Of a stretch of 44,651 bases of DNA, positions 8,907 to 19,097 are shown one piece after another (positions within the stretch are counted from its first letter, which is position 1; the number at the start of each line of letters is the position of its first letter). The notes beneath the pieces are model-generated. The model saw only the letters and a program-made list of their open reading frames with translations, was not told the DNA's origin and searched no databases. A program made the translations under genes and the position numbers. The DNA comes from Bacteroidota bacterium (GTDB taxonomy: Bacteria > Bacteroidota > Bacteroidia > 2-12-FULL-35-15): assembly GCA_947476185.1 (NCBI GenBank), contig CANJPX010000025.1:1-44651 (forward strand). Reading direction: 5' to 3'.

Positions 8907-8975
8907 ATAAATTTATGATATAATTGAGAGTTTTTTATTTCATTCGTAATGAGACACAAAACTGTTTTTCAATTT

Positions 8976-10835
8976 TTAATAATCTAAATAGGCTTGATAT
9001 AATGTCTGCAAATAGGATTTTGCCTGAGTCAATATAGTATCGTTAAGGATTTTTTGAGTTTTTGGTTGAATTGTGTTCACTAATTTTGTGGTATAAGTAA
9101 ACACGATGTTTTGTTGTGGCGAGATCCAACCTAAAACATTTTCATTAGAATAATAGGCGAATTCTTTGGTTTCCGGATTAAAAACATCTTTACTCCAGAC
9201 AAAACGTGAATGATCCATCTTTAGTTGCTCTAAAATAGTTGCAGCAATATCATTTTGGTTACAGATCTTATTTACAGTTTTTCCTCTAAGGCTATCAATT
9301 AAAGCTCCGCCTGTTATCAAGGCTGCAATTCTCCTACCTTCTGGCATATTCATATCTCTATTTTTTGGTAAACGATGTCCATGATCTGCAACTAAAATAA
9401 AGATCGTGTTCGTGTACCAAGCTTGTTTTTTTGCATTTTCAAAATACTTAAACAAACAATTATCTGAATAGTAAGCAGCTTTTTTGAAACGTTCCGACTC
9501 CTCTGCACCATTAAAGGGGGTATTCATAGTAACCTCAAAAGGTTCATGCGAACTCAGGGTCAATATAACTGAGCAGAAAGGTTCTTTTTCATTCTTTATA
9601 CCCTCCAATTGTTTTTCAAAAACAAATTCATCATGTGCTCCCCATTTGCTGTTCAATTGATCTTTTCGGAAATCTTTTTTGTCGATAATTTTTTCAAAAT
9701 TTGAATTCAATAAATACGATTTCATATTTGCAAATTCAATCTCTCCTCCATAATAAAAAGAAAAATGATATCCTTTATTTGCCAGATCAACAGATAATGA
9801 AGGAAGTTTTTCTGATTTCCCCGGGGTCGTAATAATGGAATTATTCGGTTGCGCAGGAAACCCGCTAAAAATAGATACTAGCCCTTGTTCTGTTCTGAAT
9901 CCGCTACCATACATCTCGGTAAATAATAATCCATCCTTCGAAAGTTCATCAAAGTGCGGGGTAACATTTTCTTCTCCTCCGAGTCTTTTGACAATGTCGG
10001 CAGTCCAACTTTCAAGAACAATAAAAACAATATTTGGTTTAGGGACATTTAGAATATTGGGGGTCTTTTCTGCAGAGATATTGAAAAGTGCGGCAGTAAT
10101 TTTTTTTGCCTCTTTTATATCAGAATACACATACGGATTTCGCTCCTCTCCCGCTTCAACAATGCTATGTGCCAAATACCAGATATTATTTGTTGCAATC
10201 ATATTATTTACTTGGATATTTGAATAATAAGAGGCGCTTTCATTGATCGGTGACAACTGAATACCGCCTCTTGCAGCGGTGAATAAAAACACAGGAATAA
10301 CAAACAATTCTATAACTAGTTTCTTTGGATTTCCATTTGGTGAAGGATTGTTTTTTATGAATTTGTTGTAAAAAAAGATCCCTATAAAAGAAAAGAAAAG
10401 AAACAATAATAATAACAAGGTGATCTGCCCAAAGGAGATAAAAGTCAATGCTTCCTTTGGATAAAGCAAGTATTTCAATGCTCTGGAATTCAGCAATGTG
10501 CCCCATTCTCCGAATATTTTGATATTTGCAATACTCAATAAAGAAACAATGATTATTGTAAGGTAATTATAAAGATGCTCAATTCTATTTAATCTTTCGT
10601 GATAAAAAAAATGTTGCAGGATATTAATGATAAATGGAACAAAAACGAGCAAACAGGCCATTGACAAGTCAAGTCGTAATCCATAAAAAAACGCTAAACA
10701 CGTTTCTGGCCATCCGCCTTTTGGAATGTCATTGTGGTTGTATAAAACAAAGAATAATCTGAAAAGTGCAAAATAAAGGAGCCAAAAAAAGATGTATTTT
10801 ATTAAATGATGAATTTTAAAATTATTGAAAGTCAT
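8976..10835 (-). CDS. LtaS-like membrane sulfatase/phosphoglycerol transferase family protein
   Basis: 619 residues from the ATG at 10835; the longer frame opens with an unlikely TTG. Five membrane helices (residues about 10-215) precede an extracytoplasmic alkaline-phosphatase-superfamily domain. Family motifs are visible: NIVFIVLESWTAD with the metal-binding Glu, GSGFRTEQG with the Thr nucleophile, KWGAHDEFVF, LTLSSHEPFE and VADHGHR with the metal-binding Asp-His. LtaS transfers glycerol phosphate in Gram-positives. In Bacteroidota related proteins probably modify envelope glycans or lipids with phosphoglycerol or phosphoethanolamine; the substrate cannot be read here. It lies 84 bases upstream of the BatA-domain gene, so cotranscription is possible. 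Confidence 0.9.
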   Translation of the reverse strand: MTFNNFKIHHLIKYIFFWLLYFALFRLFFVLYNHNDIPKGGWPETCLAFFYGLRLDLSMACLLVFVPFIINILQHFFYHERLNRIEHLYNYLTIIIVSLLSIANIKIFGEWGTLLNSRALKYLLYPKEALTFISFGQITLLLLLFLFFSFIGIFFYNKFIKNNPSPNGNPKKLVIELFVIPVFLFTAARGGIQLSPINESASYYSNIQVNNMIATNNIWYLAHSIVEAGEERNPYVYSDIKEAKKITAALFNISAEKTPNILNVPKPNIVFIVLESWTADIVKRLGGEENVTPHFDELSKDGLLFTEMYGSGFRTEQGLVSIFSGFPAQPNNSIITTPGKSEKLPSLSVDLANKGYHFSFYYGGEIEFANMKSYLLNSNFEKIIDKKDFRKDQLNSKWGAHDEFVFEKQLEGIKNEKEPFCSVILTLSSHEPFEVTMNTPFNGAEESERFKKAAYYSDNCLFKYFENAKKQAWYTNTIFILVADHGHRLPKNRDMNMPEGRRIAALITGGALIDSLRGKTVNKICNQNDIAATILEQLKMDHSRFVWSKDVFNPETKEFAYYSNENVLGWISPQQNIVFTYTTKLVNTIQPKTQKILNDTILTQAKSYLQTLYQAYLDY

Positions 10836-10945
10836 AAAACGCTGCAATTTTTGTGGCAAATCCTAGCATAAAGGTAGTTAAATATTGTGCTACCCTTCCT
10901 TACAAAACTGTTAAAATTCATTAATTAAACCTTCAGAAAAACAGC

Positions 10946-11725
10946 TCAAAACTTTTCGAAGACTCCTAGTCCAAACAGCGCAAAATCATATTTTACAGGA
11001 TCTTTGCTATCTAATTTCCTGAGATTAGCAGTTAATTCTACTACTGCTTTCCAATCATTTTGAGTTCTTTTAAGTATGCCTAATTTCCTGGCAACATTTC
11101 CCGAATGCACATCTAATGGGCACATCAAATAGGAGGGGAGCAATTTAGAATTCCATATTCCGAAATCTACACCTCGTTTATCTTTTCTCACCATCCATCT
11201 TAAATACATACAAAGTCGTTTGGAGGAAGAATTTGCTGCCGGATTGGACACATGCTTTAGCGTTCTGTCGGGATGATTGATAGAAAAAAAAATGTTTCTG
11301 AAATGCATGATTGCAGACAATGTATTTTCTGTCGATGTTTCATTATTTATAGTCGAAGGAAGAAATGTATTTTGTAACCCTCCATGGTTTTTATAAATAT
11401 TTTGCAAGGACTTAATGAAAAATACAGCATCCACGCCATTGAAGGTGCGATGAACAAAATAATTAAAGGGAATTAATTCTTTTGTTTTCGCATTCATAAC
11501 AAAATCATAGGGACTATTTCCCATTAATTTCATCATTTTATTCGCATTGTTGATTATTGTAACTCTTTGTCCCCAAGCAATTGTGGCAGCTATAAATCCT
11601 GCAATCTCAATATCCTCTTTTTTACTGAACTGATGTGGAATAGAAATGGGATCTAATTCGATAAAATCAGGGCGATTGTATTTATCATATTTTTCATCTA
11701 GAAAATCTTTGAGGTTATCAATCAT
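10946..11725 (-). CDS. TIGR02757 family protein of unknown function
   Basis: 259 residues, the usual size for this family. Recognisable segments are FIELDPISIPHQFSKKEDIEIAGF near the N-terminus, ATIAWGQRVTIINNANKMM, SSKRLCMYLRWMVRKD and LDVHSGNVARKLGIL. The RWMVRKD and CPLDVHSG motifs recall helix-hairpin-helix DNA glycosylase folds, and a DNA-repair link has been suggested for the family, but no function is established that I know of. The protein is cytoplasmic, with no signal peptide. It lies 58 bases after the MFS gene and 110 bases before the LtaS-like gene. Confidence 0.88.
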   Translation of the reverse strand: MIDNLKDFLDEKYDKYNRPDFIELDPISIPHQFSKKEDIEIAGFIAATIAWGQRVTIINNANKMMKLMGNSPYDFVMNAKTKELIPFNYFVHRTFNGVDAVFFIKSLQNIYKNHGGLQNTFLPSTINNETSTENTLSAIMHFRNIFFSINHPDRTLKHVSNPAANSSSKRLCMYLRWMVRKDKRGVDFGIWNSKLLPSYLMCPLDVHSGNVARKLGILKRTQNDWKAVVELTANLRKLDSKDPVKYDFALFGLGVFEKF

Positions 11726-11783
11726 ATTTAATTTTGTGATTTGCTAAATGCTAATAAAAGTGCAGGTAAAATCATTAAATTCA

Positions 11784-13034
11784 TTATTGAATTTTCTTCA
11801 GATCCAATTTCCTTAATTTAGGAGCGATCTTAAAGGTTCCTGCTACGATCAAAATGGTCATTATTCCTCCAAAAATAACTGACCGGACCAATCCCATTGC
11901 CTTGGATGCGACACCGGATTCAAACGCACCTATTTCATTGGAGGAGCCGATGAATATACTGTTTACGGCTGAAACTCTGCCTCGCATTTCATCAGGAGTT
12001 GCTAGCTGCAAAATAGTATGTCGAATTACTACACTCACATTATCGAAGGCTCCTGTCAAGAATAAAAAGAATAGTGATAAATAATAGTTGGTAGAAATAG
12101 CAAAAAAAATGGTAGCAACGCCAAATAATCCCACATTCAAAAATAAATTTCTCCCAGCGTTTTTTGTGACAGGTTTATAGGCTAAAATTATTGCGGTAAC
12201 GATTGCCCCCAATGCCGGCATTGCTCTCAAAAAACCAAGTTCCATTGATCCTACGTGCAATATTTTTACTGCAAAAGCCGGAAGCATTGCTACGGCACCA
12301 CCAAATAAAACAGCAAACAGATCCAATGAAAGTGCACCAAGGATCAATTGATTGCTAAAAACAAATTTTATCCCGACAGCTAAACTTTGTTTGAGTGTTT
12401 CTTTTTTCTGCTTTACAGGTATAGGTTTAGATACTATGAAAACAAATGAAAGAATGGAAAGGATAATAAAAACAATATCCACAGTATATGCGGCAGAAAA
12501 GCTGATCGCGCATATAATCCCTGCAATAGCAGGTCCTATAACTGCACCCACATGCCAGACACTGCTGTTCCATGTTGCTGAATTAGCATAAAGTTCGCGG
12601 GGGACAATTTGTGACATAAAAGCCGGAAAAGCTGCTGAAATAAACCCCCTTACGATCCCAATAAATCCAAATACAAAATAAATTGGAAGGGTACCATAAT
12701 TTTTAAGAACGGTGGAAGTATCTAATGAAAAGTAGAGTAGGGCAGATGTGGAGAGAATAAGAAAGGAAACTGAAATCAGAATAATAAGTTTACGGCTTAT
12801 GATATCGGCAACATGACCTGAAAAAAGTGAAACGATGATGAATGGAATAGCCTCCGATAACCCTATCATTCCCAATGCTAATTCATCCTTAGTGATATCA
12901 TAAATTTGCCAGCCAACGATCACACTTTGCATTTGAATTGCAAGTGTTAAAAAGAACCGTGTATTTAAAAAAAATAAAAATTCTTTTATCCGCAAAGCGG
13001 CAAAAGGGTCGTGTTTTGGAATTGTTGTCTGCAT
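11784..13034 (-). CDS. Major facilitator superfamily exporter, EntS/MFS_3-like
   Basis: 416 residues and about 12 membrane helices. The N-terminus (FLFFLNTRFFLTLAIQMQSVIVGWQIYDIT) and the loop after helix 2 (SGHVADIISRKLIIL, an MFS motif A variant with GxxADxxxRR spacing) match the MFS_3/EntS group. SRLATPDEMRGR-type sequence near the C-terminus (LATPDEMRGRVSAVN) is also typical. Such transporters export siderophores, drugs or unknown metabolites using proton motive force. No siderophore or efflux genes are adjacent, so the substrate is unknown. The gene is divergent from the PepSY-like gene across 69 bases that carry -7-like boxes on both strands. Confidence 0.92.
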   Translation of the reverse strand: MQTTIPKHDPFAALRIKEFLFFLNTRFFLTLAIQMQSVIVGWQIYDITKDELALGMIGLSEAIPFIIVSLFSGHVADIISRKLIILISVSFLILSTSALLYFSLDTSTVLKNYGTLPIYFVFGFIGIVRGFISAAFPAFMSQIVPRELYANSATWNSSVWHVGAVIGPAIAGIICAISFSAAYTVDIVFIILSILSFVFIVSKPIPVKQKKETLKQSLAVGIKFVFSNQLILGALSLDLFAVLFGGAVAMLPAFAVKILHVGSMELGFLRAMPALGAIVTAIILAYKPVTKNAGRNLFLNVGLFGVATIFFAISTNYYLSLFFLFLTGAFDNVSVVIRHTILQLATPDEMRGRVSAVNSIFIGSSNEIGAFESGVASKAMGLVRSVIFGGIMTILIVAGTFKIAPKLRKLDLKKIQ

Positions 13035-13037
13035 ATC

Positions 13038-13068
13038 TTTCTCATCTGCAAATTTATAGTTAATTTTG
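13038..13068 (+). promoter_or_regulatory. Promoter of the PepSY-like gene, overlapping a minus-strand -7 box
   Basis: TTTC is followed by 19 bases and TAATTTTG (exact TAnnTTTG), placing the start of transcription near 13073-13075, about 30 bases before the ATG at 13104. Within it, 13049-13056 reads TAAATTTG on the minus strand, an exact -7 box for the divergent MFS gene. The two promoters would overlap and may compete. Confidence 0.5.
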
Positions 13069-13103
13069 TGCTATTCATTTATTTAATCTCTTAAATATAC
13101 GTT

Positions 13104-13568
13104 ATGAAAAAATTGGTATTATTTATTTTTGCAGCATTTGTAGCGATCACGCTCAATGCCCAAAAAGTCGCAACTGATAATGTTCCGGCCGCGGTGAACA
13201 CCACATTTAAGGCAAAGTTCTCTATTGCCGAGAAAACGACATGGGAAATGGATTATGATAATTATAAAGCAAATTTTACTGTTGGGAAAAGTGAGTTTTC
13301 TGCCATCTTCGATAAAGATGGAAAGTGGTTAGAAACTGAGACCTATATGAAATCTTCAGACTTGCCAAAGGCTGTAAAGGAAACATTATCTAAAAAATAC
13401 GGTGAGTTAAGTGCATATAAGATCGATGAAACAGTGAAGGTAGAAACGGGAAAATCCACATTTTACAGACTGGAGATCATCAAGGGAGAAGTGACTTATG
13501 AAATAGAAATAAATGAAAAAGGCAATATTTCAAAAGATGAGATCAAAACAGAATCAAAGAATGATTAA
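13104..13568 (+). CDS. Secreted PepSY-like (beta-lactamase-inhibitor-like) protein
   Basis: 154 residues. The signal peptide MKKLVLFIFAAFVAITLNAQ indicates export. The mature protein is built from two short repeats of the PepSY-like fold used by Bacteroidota BLIP-like proteins: PAAVNTTFKAKFSIAEKTTWEMDYDNYKANF and LPKAVKETLSKKYGELSAYKIDE are the helix-then-strand units (the first read in pieces). The acidic, basic and aromatic pattern (WxxxYxxYxAxF) is typical. These proteins probably bind partners in the periplasm; no enzymatic motif is present. It stands alone between divergent MFS and convergent clpC, with its own promoter and terminator. Confidence 0.85.
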   Translation: MKKLVLFIFAAFVAITLNAQKVATDNVPAAVNTTFKAKFSIAEKTTWEMDYDNYKANFTVGKSEFSAIFDKDGKWLETETYMKSSDLPKAVKETLSKKYGELSAYKIDETVKVETGKSTFYRLEIIKGEVTYEIEINEKGNISKDEIKTESKND

Positions 13569-13589
13569 GAAATAATTACAATAAAAAAA

Positions 13590-13611
13590 ATGCTCCGGAA
13601 GTCCGGAGCAT
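13590..13611. terminator. Bidirectional intrinsic terminator between the PepSY-like gene and clpC
   Basis: A perfect hairpin with arms ATGCTCCGGA and TCCGGAGCAT, flanked by A8 on the left and T8 on the right, so it can stop transcription in both directions. It sits 21 bases after the plus-strand stop and 12 bases after the clpC stop. Confidence 0.95.
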
Positions 13612-13623
13612 TTTTTTTATTCT

Positions 13624-16158
13624 TTATTCTTCTTTTTTACTTCTTTTAGGTTTGATTTCTTTTGGCTTGCTGATCTTAATTTTGATCTCTTGTTTTTCTT
13701 TGTCAAAATCAACATCGATAATATCGCCTTCACTAAGATTAGATTTAATTATCTCTTCAGCCAATGGATCCTCTAAATACTTCTGAATAGCACGTTTCAA
13801 AGGGCGAGCACCAAACTGGACATCATATCCTTTGTCGGAAATATAATCTTTCGCTTCTTCAGAAACTTTGATCGCATATCCTAATCCATGAATTCTTCCA
13901 TATAAACTATTCAATTCAATATCAATGATCTTATGGATATCATCACGGGTCAATGAGTTGAATATTACAACGTCATCAATACGATTTAAAAATTCAGGAG
14001 CAAATGCTTTTTTCAATGCACCTTCAATTACACCTTTTGAATGATCTTCTTCAACTTCTTTTTTAGCAGCAGTAGAAAATCCGACTCCTTGTCCGAAATC
14101 TTTCAATTGACGCGCTCCGATATTAGAGGTCATGATGATGATCGTATTTTTGAAATCAATTTTACGACCTAAACTATCAGTCATGATACCATCATCCAAA
14201 GCTTGCAATAATAAATTGAATACATCAGGATGCGCTTTTTCTATCTCATCAAGTAAGATAACAGCATAAGGACGTCTGCGGACTTTTTCTGTTAACTGAC
14301 CACCTTCTTCATAACCAACGTATCCCGGAGGAGCACCGATCAATCGTGATACAGCGAATTTCTCCATGTATTCACTCATATCGATGCGGATCAAGGCATC
14401 ATCATTATCAAATAAGTATTTAGATAAAATTTTTGCTAATTGTGTTTTGCCGACACCTGTAGGACCAAGAAAAATAAATGAACCAATTGGCTTATTAGGG
14501 TCTTTTAATCCGGCACGATTACGTTGAATAGCCTTCACAACCTTCCTAACCGCTTCATCCTGACCAACTACTTTGCCTTGTAAAAGTTCTGCCATCTTTA
14601 CCAGCTTATCACCTTCATTTTGGGCAATACGCTGAACAGGAACACCAGTCATCATAGCAACCACCTCAGCAACATTATCCTCACTCACCATTTCGCGGTG
14701 TGTTTTACTTTCTTCTTCCCATGTTTTTTTGGCGACATCCAATTGTTCAAGTAGAGTACGCTCTGTATCACGTAAACGCGCAGCTTCCTCGTATTTTTGT
14801 GAACGGACAACTTTGTTTTTTTCTTCTTTGATATCCTCTAATTTTTTCTCGATCTCAACAATGTTCTTCGGAACATTGATGTTGGTAATATGCACACGAG
14901 ATCCGGATTCATCTAAAGCGTCAATTGCTTTATCAGGTAAATGACGGTCAGTGATATAACGTGCCGTTAAAGAAACACACGCTTTGATCGCTTCATCAGT
15001 ATATGTTACACTATGATGATCTTCGTATTTCGATTTAATATTATTCAAAATTTGAATTGTTTCTTCCTGAGTTGCAGGTTCAACGATCACTTTTTGAAAA
15101 CGTCTTTCCAAAGCACCATCTTTTTCAATGTATTGACGATATTCATCAAGAGTAGTAGCACCGATACATTGTATTTCTCCGCGTGCCAATGCCGGTTTAA
15201 ACATGTTTGAAGCATCCAATGATCCGGAAGCTCCACCGGCACCGATTATTGTATGGATCTCGTCAATGAATAAGATAACATCCTGAGATTTTTCCAATTC
15301 ATTCATAACTGCTTTCATGCGTTCTTCAAATTGTCCACGGTATTTTGTACCGGCAACCAATGAAGCAAGATCCAAGGTAACAACCCGTTTTCCGAATAAA
15401 ACACGTGATACTTTCCGCTGAACAATACGTAATGCTAAACCTTCTGCAATAGCTGATTTACCAACACCCGGCTCACCGATCAATATCGGATTATTTTTCT
15501 TTCTACGAGATAAGATCTGAGAAACGCGTTCAATTTCTTTTTCACGTCCAACGATCGGATCAAGTTTTCCTTCTTCTGCAGCTTTTGTAAGATCTCTTCC
15601 AAAATTATCTAAAACAGGAGTTTTCGATTTACTATCAACAGGTTTCTTAGTGCTACTTGCACTAAACGAATCCTCATCAGCATCATCTTCGGAAGAAGAG
15701 CCAGGGAATTCAGCTTTAGGATCGGACTTCGATAATTCTAATTCATTTTTCATAACTTCATAATCAACCTTAAATTTTTGTAATGATTTAGTGGCTACAT
15801 TATCTTCATCTTTTAAAATAGATAAGATCAAGTGCTCTGTGCCAATAACGGCACTTTTAAATAGTTTTGCTTCCAGATAAGTTATTTTTAATGCCCGTTC
15901 AGCCTGTTTCATCAAAGGGATATTTGCAAGGTTACTTACCTTGTGATTACCTGTTCCTATTGATTGCTCTACGGTTTTACGCAATTCCTGTAAGTCAACA
16001 TTAAGTGACTTTAGCAAACGAATCGCTGTTCCTTCACCTTCTCTGATGATGCCCAATAATAAATGCTCTGTTCCAATATAATCATGCCCTAAACGTAGCG
16101 CTTCCTCTCTACTGTAGGTAATCACATCTTTTACTCTTGGTGAAAATTTAGCTTCCAT
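13624..16158 (-). CDS. clpC: ClpC-type AAA+ unfoldase of the Clp protease
   Basis: 844 residues, full length for ClpC. Two N-terminal Clp repeats (about 1-145) bind substrates or adaptors. An acidic Ser-rich linker leads to AAA domain D1 with Walker [14 protein letters not shown] and Walker [14 protein letters not shown] motif middle domain follows ([19 protein letters not shown]), the mark that separates ClpC from ClpB. D2 carries [12 protein letters not shown] and [13 protein letters not shown], and the C-terminus is basic. The protein unfolds substrates for the ClpP protease; clpP is not in this window. The start ATG is at 16158, with a near-perfect promoter 60-90 bases upstream. Confidence 0.97.
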   Translation of the reverse strand: MEAKFSPRVKDVITYSREEALRLGHDYIGTEHLLLGIIREGEGTAIRLLKSLNVDLQELRKTVEQSIGTGNHKVSNLANIPLMKQAERALKITYLEAKLFKSAVIGTEHLILSILKDEDNVATKSLQKFKVDYEVMKNELELSKSDPKAEFPGSSSEDDADEDSFSASSTKKPVDSKSKTPVLDNFGRDLTKAAEEGKLDPIVGREKEIERVSQILSRRKKNNPILIGEPGVGKSAIAEGLALRIVQRKVSRVLFGKRVVTLDLASLVAGTKYRGQFEERMKAVMNELEKSQDVILFIDEIHTIIGAGGASGSLDASNMFKPALARGEIQCIGATTLDEYRQYIEKDGALERRFQKVIVEPATQEETIQILNNIKSKYEDHHSVTYTDEAIKACVSLTARYITDRHLPDKAIDALDESGSRVHITNINVPKNIVEIEKKLEDIKEEKNKVVRSQKYEEAARLRDTERTLLEQLDVAKKTWEEESKTHREMVSEDNVAEVVAMMTGVPVQRIAQNEGDKLVKMAELLQGKVVGQDEAVRKVVKAIQRNRAGLKDPNKPIGSFIFLGPTGVGKTQLAKILSKYLFDNDDALIRIDMSEYMEKFAVSRLIGAPPGYVGYEEGGQLTEKVRRRPYAVILLDEIEKAHPDVFNLLLQALDDGIMTDSLGRKIDFKNTIIIMTSNIGARQLKDFGQGVGFSTAAKKEVEEDHSKGVIEGALKKAFAPEFLNRIDDVVIFNSLTRDDIHKIIDIELNSLYGRIHGLGYAIKVSEEAKDYISDKGYDVQFGARPLKRAIQKYLEDPLAEEIIKSNLSEGDIIDVDFDKEKQEIKIKISKPKEIKPKRSKKEE

Positions 16159-16219
16159 AATGCATTGAATTAATTGTTTACTTAAACGGTTTTATTTACT
16201 CAATAGTTACTTTTATCAA

Positions 16220-16250
16220 CAAATATAATAGTTTCAAGCAGATTATCAAA
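16220..16250 (-). promoter_or_regulatory. Consensus promoter of clpC
   Basis: On the minus strand TTTG, 19 bases, TATATTTG: an exact match to the Bacteroidota housekeeping promoter consensus. Transcription would begin near 16213-16216, giving a clpC leader of about 55 bases. It is the best promoter match in the window. The rest of the 326-base gap to gyrA holds no ORF; see the gyrA leader entry. Confidence 0.85.
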
Positions 16251-16401
16251 AGTACTTACTCATTTTAATGTTGACTTACCTTGCGCTTTAATTTTATCAA
16301 CAAAAAAACTGTTAATATGTTAATAATTTAACGCCCAAATCTGGTTTAATCTACCACATAATAAGTATTTTCGAACCTCCTAAAAACACAAGGGAAATAT
16401 C

Positions 16402-16436
16402 AAGTATTGTGCTAAAAATTAAACATGACAATACTT
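16402..16436 (+). promoter_or_regulatory. Inverted repeat in the gyrA leader
   Basis: AAGTATTGT (16402-16410) and ACAATACTT (16428-16436) form a perfect 9-base inverted repeat with a 17-base spacer, 49 bases before the gyrA ATG. A tentative gyrA -7 box, TATTTTCG at 16366-16373, lies upstream, so the repeat would be in the 5' leader. It could be an operator or an RNA hairpin; there is no T-run, so it is not a terminator. Confidence 0.5.
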
Positions 16437-16484
16437 CTGAAAAAACGGAATAAATTAAGTATAAAAAAATAGAAAAACGAAATT

Positions 16485-19061
16485 ATGGCAGACGGAGAAA
16501 AAATTATCCAGATCAACATTGAAGAAGAAATGAAATCGGCTTACATCGATTATTCGATGTCAGTTATTGTATCACGTGCATTACCTGATGTTCGCGATGG
16601 TTTAAAGCCTGTTCATAGAAGAGTTTTGTTTGGCATGCTAGATCTTGGGGTAATGTCAAATAAGCCGCATAAGAAGTCGGCCCGTATTGTTGGTGAGGTT
16701 CTTGGGAAATATCACCCGCATGGTGATACTTCTGTTTACGATGCGATGGTTCGTATGGCTCAGGATTGGAGTTTGCGATACCCTTTAGTCGACGGACAAG
16801 GTAACTACGGTTCGATCGATGGTGATAGTCCTGCAGCAATGCGTTATACCGAAGCCCGGTTGAAAAAGATCGCTGAAGAAATGTTGAATGATATTGAAAA
16901 AGATACTGTTGATTTTCGTCCAAATTTTGATGATTCTTTAACAGAACCAACAGTATTGCCAACGCGGATTCCAAACTTATTGATAAACGGAGCTTCTGGA
17001 ATTGCCGTTGGTATGGCTACCAACATGCCTCCGCATAACTTAACAGAAATTATTAATGCCACACTAGCATATATCGATAACAGAGAAATTGATATTGCAG
17101 GATTGATGCAATATGTGAAAGCACCTGATTTTCCTACAGGAGGGATCATTTATGGTTATGAAGGTGTGAAAGATGCATTTGAAACTGGCAGAGGCCGCAT
17201 TGTAATGCGCGCACAAACAAATGTTGAGATCACCGATGCAGGACGCGAACGCATTATTGTTAATCAGATTCCTTACCAGGTTAACAAAGCTGAAATGATC
17301 CGTAAAACGGCGGACCTGATCAACGATAAAAAGATCGAAGGTATTTCTGATATCCGAGATGAATCTGACAGAGATGGAATGCGCATCGTTTATGAAATCA
17401 AACGTGATGCAATCACCAATGTAGTGCTTAACAATCTTTTTAAATATACAGAGCTTCAGACATCTTTTAGTGTAAATAATATCGCATTGGTAGGCGGTCG
17501 CCCGATGATGTTAAATTTAAAGGATATGATCGTTCATTTTGTTGATCACAGGCATGATGTTGTGGTACGCAGAACGAAATATGAATTGGCGCAAGCAGAA
17601 AAGCGCGCTCATATCCTTGAAGGCTATCTTATCGCATTAGATCATTTGGACGAGGTTATTAAGCTGATCCGTGCCGCTGCAACACCAAGTGAAGCGCAAG
17701 ATGGATTGATGAGTCAGTTTGGTCTGAGTGAAATCCAATCTAAAGCAATACTTGAGATGCGCCTACGCGTATTAACTGGTTTAGAGAGAGATAAGATCAA
17801 AGAAGAGTACAATACATTGATGGAATTGATCAAACATTTGAGAGAAGTTTTACAAGACGAATTCTTGAGAATGGCGATTATCAAAGATGAGCTTTCTGAG
17901 ATACTGGAGAAATATGGAGATAAGCGTAAAACGGAGATCGTATATGCAGCTGGGGACTTTAAGATAGAAGATATGATCGCTGACGAGGAAGTGGTGATAA
18001 CAATTTCTCACATGGGTTATATCAAGCGTACAGCATTGAGCGAATACAGAACTCAGGCAAGAGGAGGCAAAGGCGCAAAAGGAAGCACCACACGTGACGA
18101 GGATTTCATCGAGCATTTATTCATAGCATCTACGCATAACTATTTGTTGTTATTCACCGAACAAGGGCGTTGTTTCTGGATGCGTGCTTATGAAGTTCCG
18201 GAAGGAACACGTCAATCTAAAGGACGTGCCATCCAAAACATGATCAATATTCCTAGTGATGATAAAGTGAAAGCATATATCAATGTGAAAGACCTTACTG
18301 ACACGGATTATATTGCCAATAATTTTATTATCATGTGTACCAAGAATGGTATCATCAAGAAAACAACATTAGAAGCCTATTCCCGTCCACGTCAAAATGG
18401 TATTAACGCAATCACTGTGAGAGAAGGCGATACATTGTTGGAGGTATTGTTGACTAACGGTACTAATGAGATCATGCTTGCTTCTAAAGCCGGAAAAGTA
18501 GTTCGTTTCAATGAGGCGAATGTTCGCCCGATGGGAAGAAATGCTTCAGGTGTGAGAGGTATCAATTTAGGTGATGTAAAAGGAAATGAAGTGGTTGGAA
18601 TGATAGCAATGCCGGATCAGTTAAGCAATGTAATGGTTGTTTCTGAAAAAGGATATGGAAAACGTTCTGAAATAGAAGAATACCGTGTTACAAAACGTGG
18701 TGGAAAAGGTGTAAAAACCATTAATATCACTGAAAAAACAGGAAATTTAATTGCCATCAAAGATGTTACCGATAAGGATGGATTGATGATCATTAACAAG
18801 TCCGGGATCATTATCAGATTGGCGATCTCTGAACTACGCGTGATCGGACGTGCTACCCAAGGTGTCAGATTGATCAATATGAAAGAGACTGACGAGATTG
18901 CAGCGGTGAGCAAAGTAGAAGTAGAGGAGGTTACTGAAGCGGACGAAAACGTATCTACAGATATTCCAACTGCAGAATATGGAAATGACGGTACAGATGC
19001 GTCTTCAAACAATCCAGAGAACGATGGCAAGGAACTTGATACTCCACCTGAAACTGAATAA
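16485..19061 (+). CDS. gyrA: DNA gyrase subunit A
   Basis: 858 residues. GyrA cuts and rejoins DNA in the gyrase complex with GyrB, introducing negative supercoils. The N-terminal breakage-reunion domain shows [17 protein letters not shown], the quinolone-determining region [20 protein letters not shown] and the catalytic Tyr121 in MRYTEARL. At the quinolone positions (E. coli Ser83, Asp87) this protein has Thr82 and Asp86; Thr occurs in wild types such as Pseudomonas, so it does not by itself imply resistance. The C-terminal propeller begins with the GyrA box [10 protein letters not shown], which separates gyrase from topoisomerase IV. The last 45 or so residues are acidic (an ETE-ended tail). 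The TPR-protein gene follows after 36 bases and is probably cotranscribed. Confidence 0.97.
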   Translation: MADGEKIIQINIEEEMKSAYIDYSMSVIVSRALPDVRDGLKPVHRRVLFGMLDLGVMSNKPHKKSARIVGEVLGKYHPHGDTSVYDAMVRMAQDWSLRYPLVDGQGNYGSIDGDSPAAMRYTEARLKKIAEEMLNDIEKDTVDFRPNFDDSLTEPTVLPTRIPNLLINGASGIAVGMATNMPPHNLTEIINATLAYIDNREIDIAGLMQYVKAPDFPTGGIIYGYEGVKDAFETGRGRIVMRAQTNVEITDAGRERIIVNQIPYQVNKAEMIRKTADLINDKKIEGISDIRDESDRDGMRIVYEIKRDAITNVVLNNLFKYTELQTSFSVNNIALVGGRPMMLNLKDMIVHFVDHRHDVVVRRTKYELAQAEKRAHILEGYLIALDHLDEVIKLIRAAATPSEAQDGLMSQFGLSEIQSKAILEMRLRVLTGLERDKIKEEYNTLMELIKHLREVLQDEFLRMAIIKDELSEILEKYGDKRKTEIVYAAGDFKIEDMIADEEVVITISHMGYIKRTALSEYRTQARGGKGAKGSTTRDEDFIEHLFIASTHNYLLLFTEQGRCFWMRAYEVPEGTRQSKGRAIQNMINIPSDDKVKAYINVKDLTDTDYIANNFIIMCTKNGIIKKTTLEAYSRPRQNGINAITVREGDTLLEVLLTNGTNEIMLASKAGKVVRFNEANVRPMGRNASGVRGINLGDVKGNEVVGMIAMPDQLSNVMVVSEKGYGKRSEIEEYRVTKRGGKGVKTINITEKTGNLIAIKDVTDKDGLMIINKSGIIIRLAISELRVIGRATQGVRLINMKETDEIAAVSKVEVEEVTEADENVSTDIPTAEYGNDGTDASSNNPENDGKELDTPPETE

Positions 19062-19097
19062 GAGATAATTTTAAAATGAAAGTAAAATAGTATTATT

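Noticed and set aside
16485-19061. Quinolone resistance change in gyrA
   Set aside because: Thr replaces Ser at the first determinant, but Thr is a wild-type residue in some bacteria and Asp is kept at the second; the sequence alone does not show resistance.
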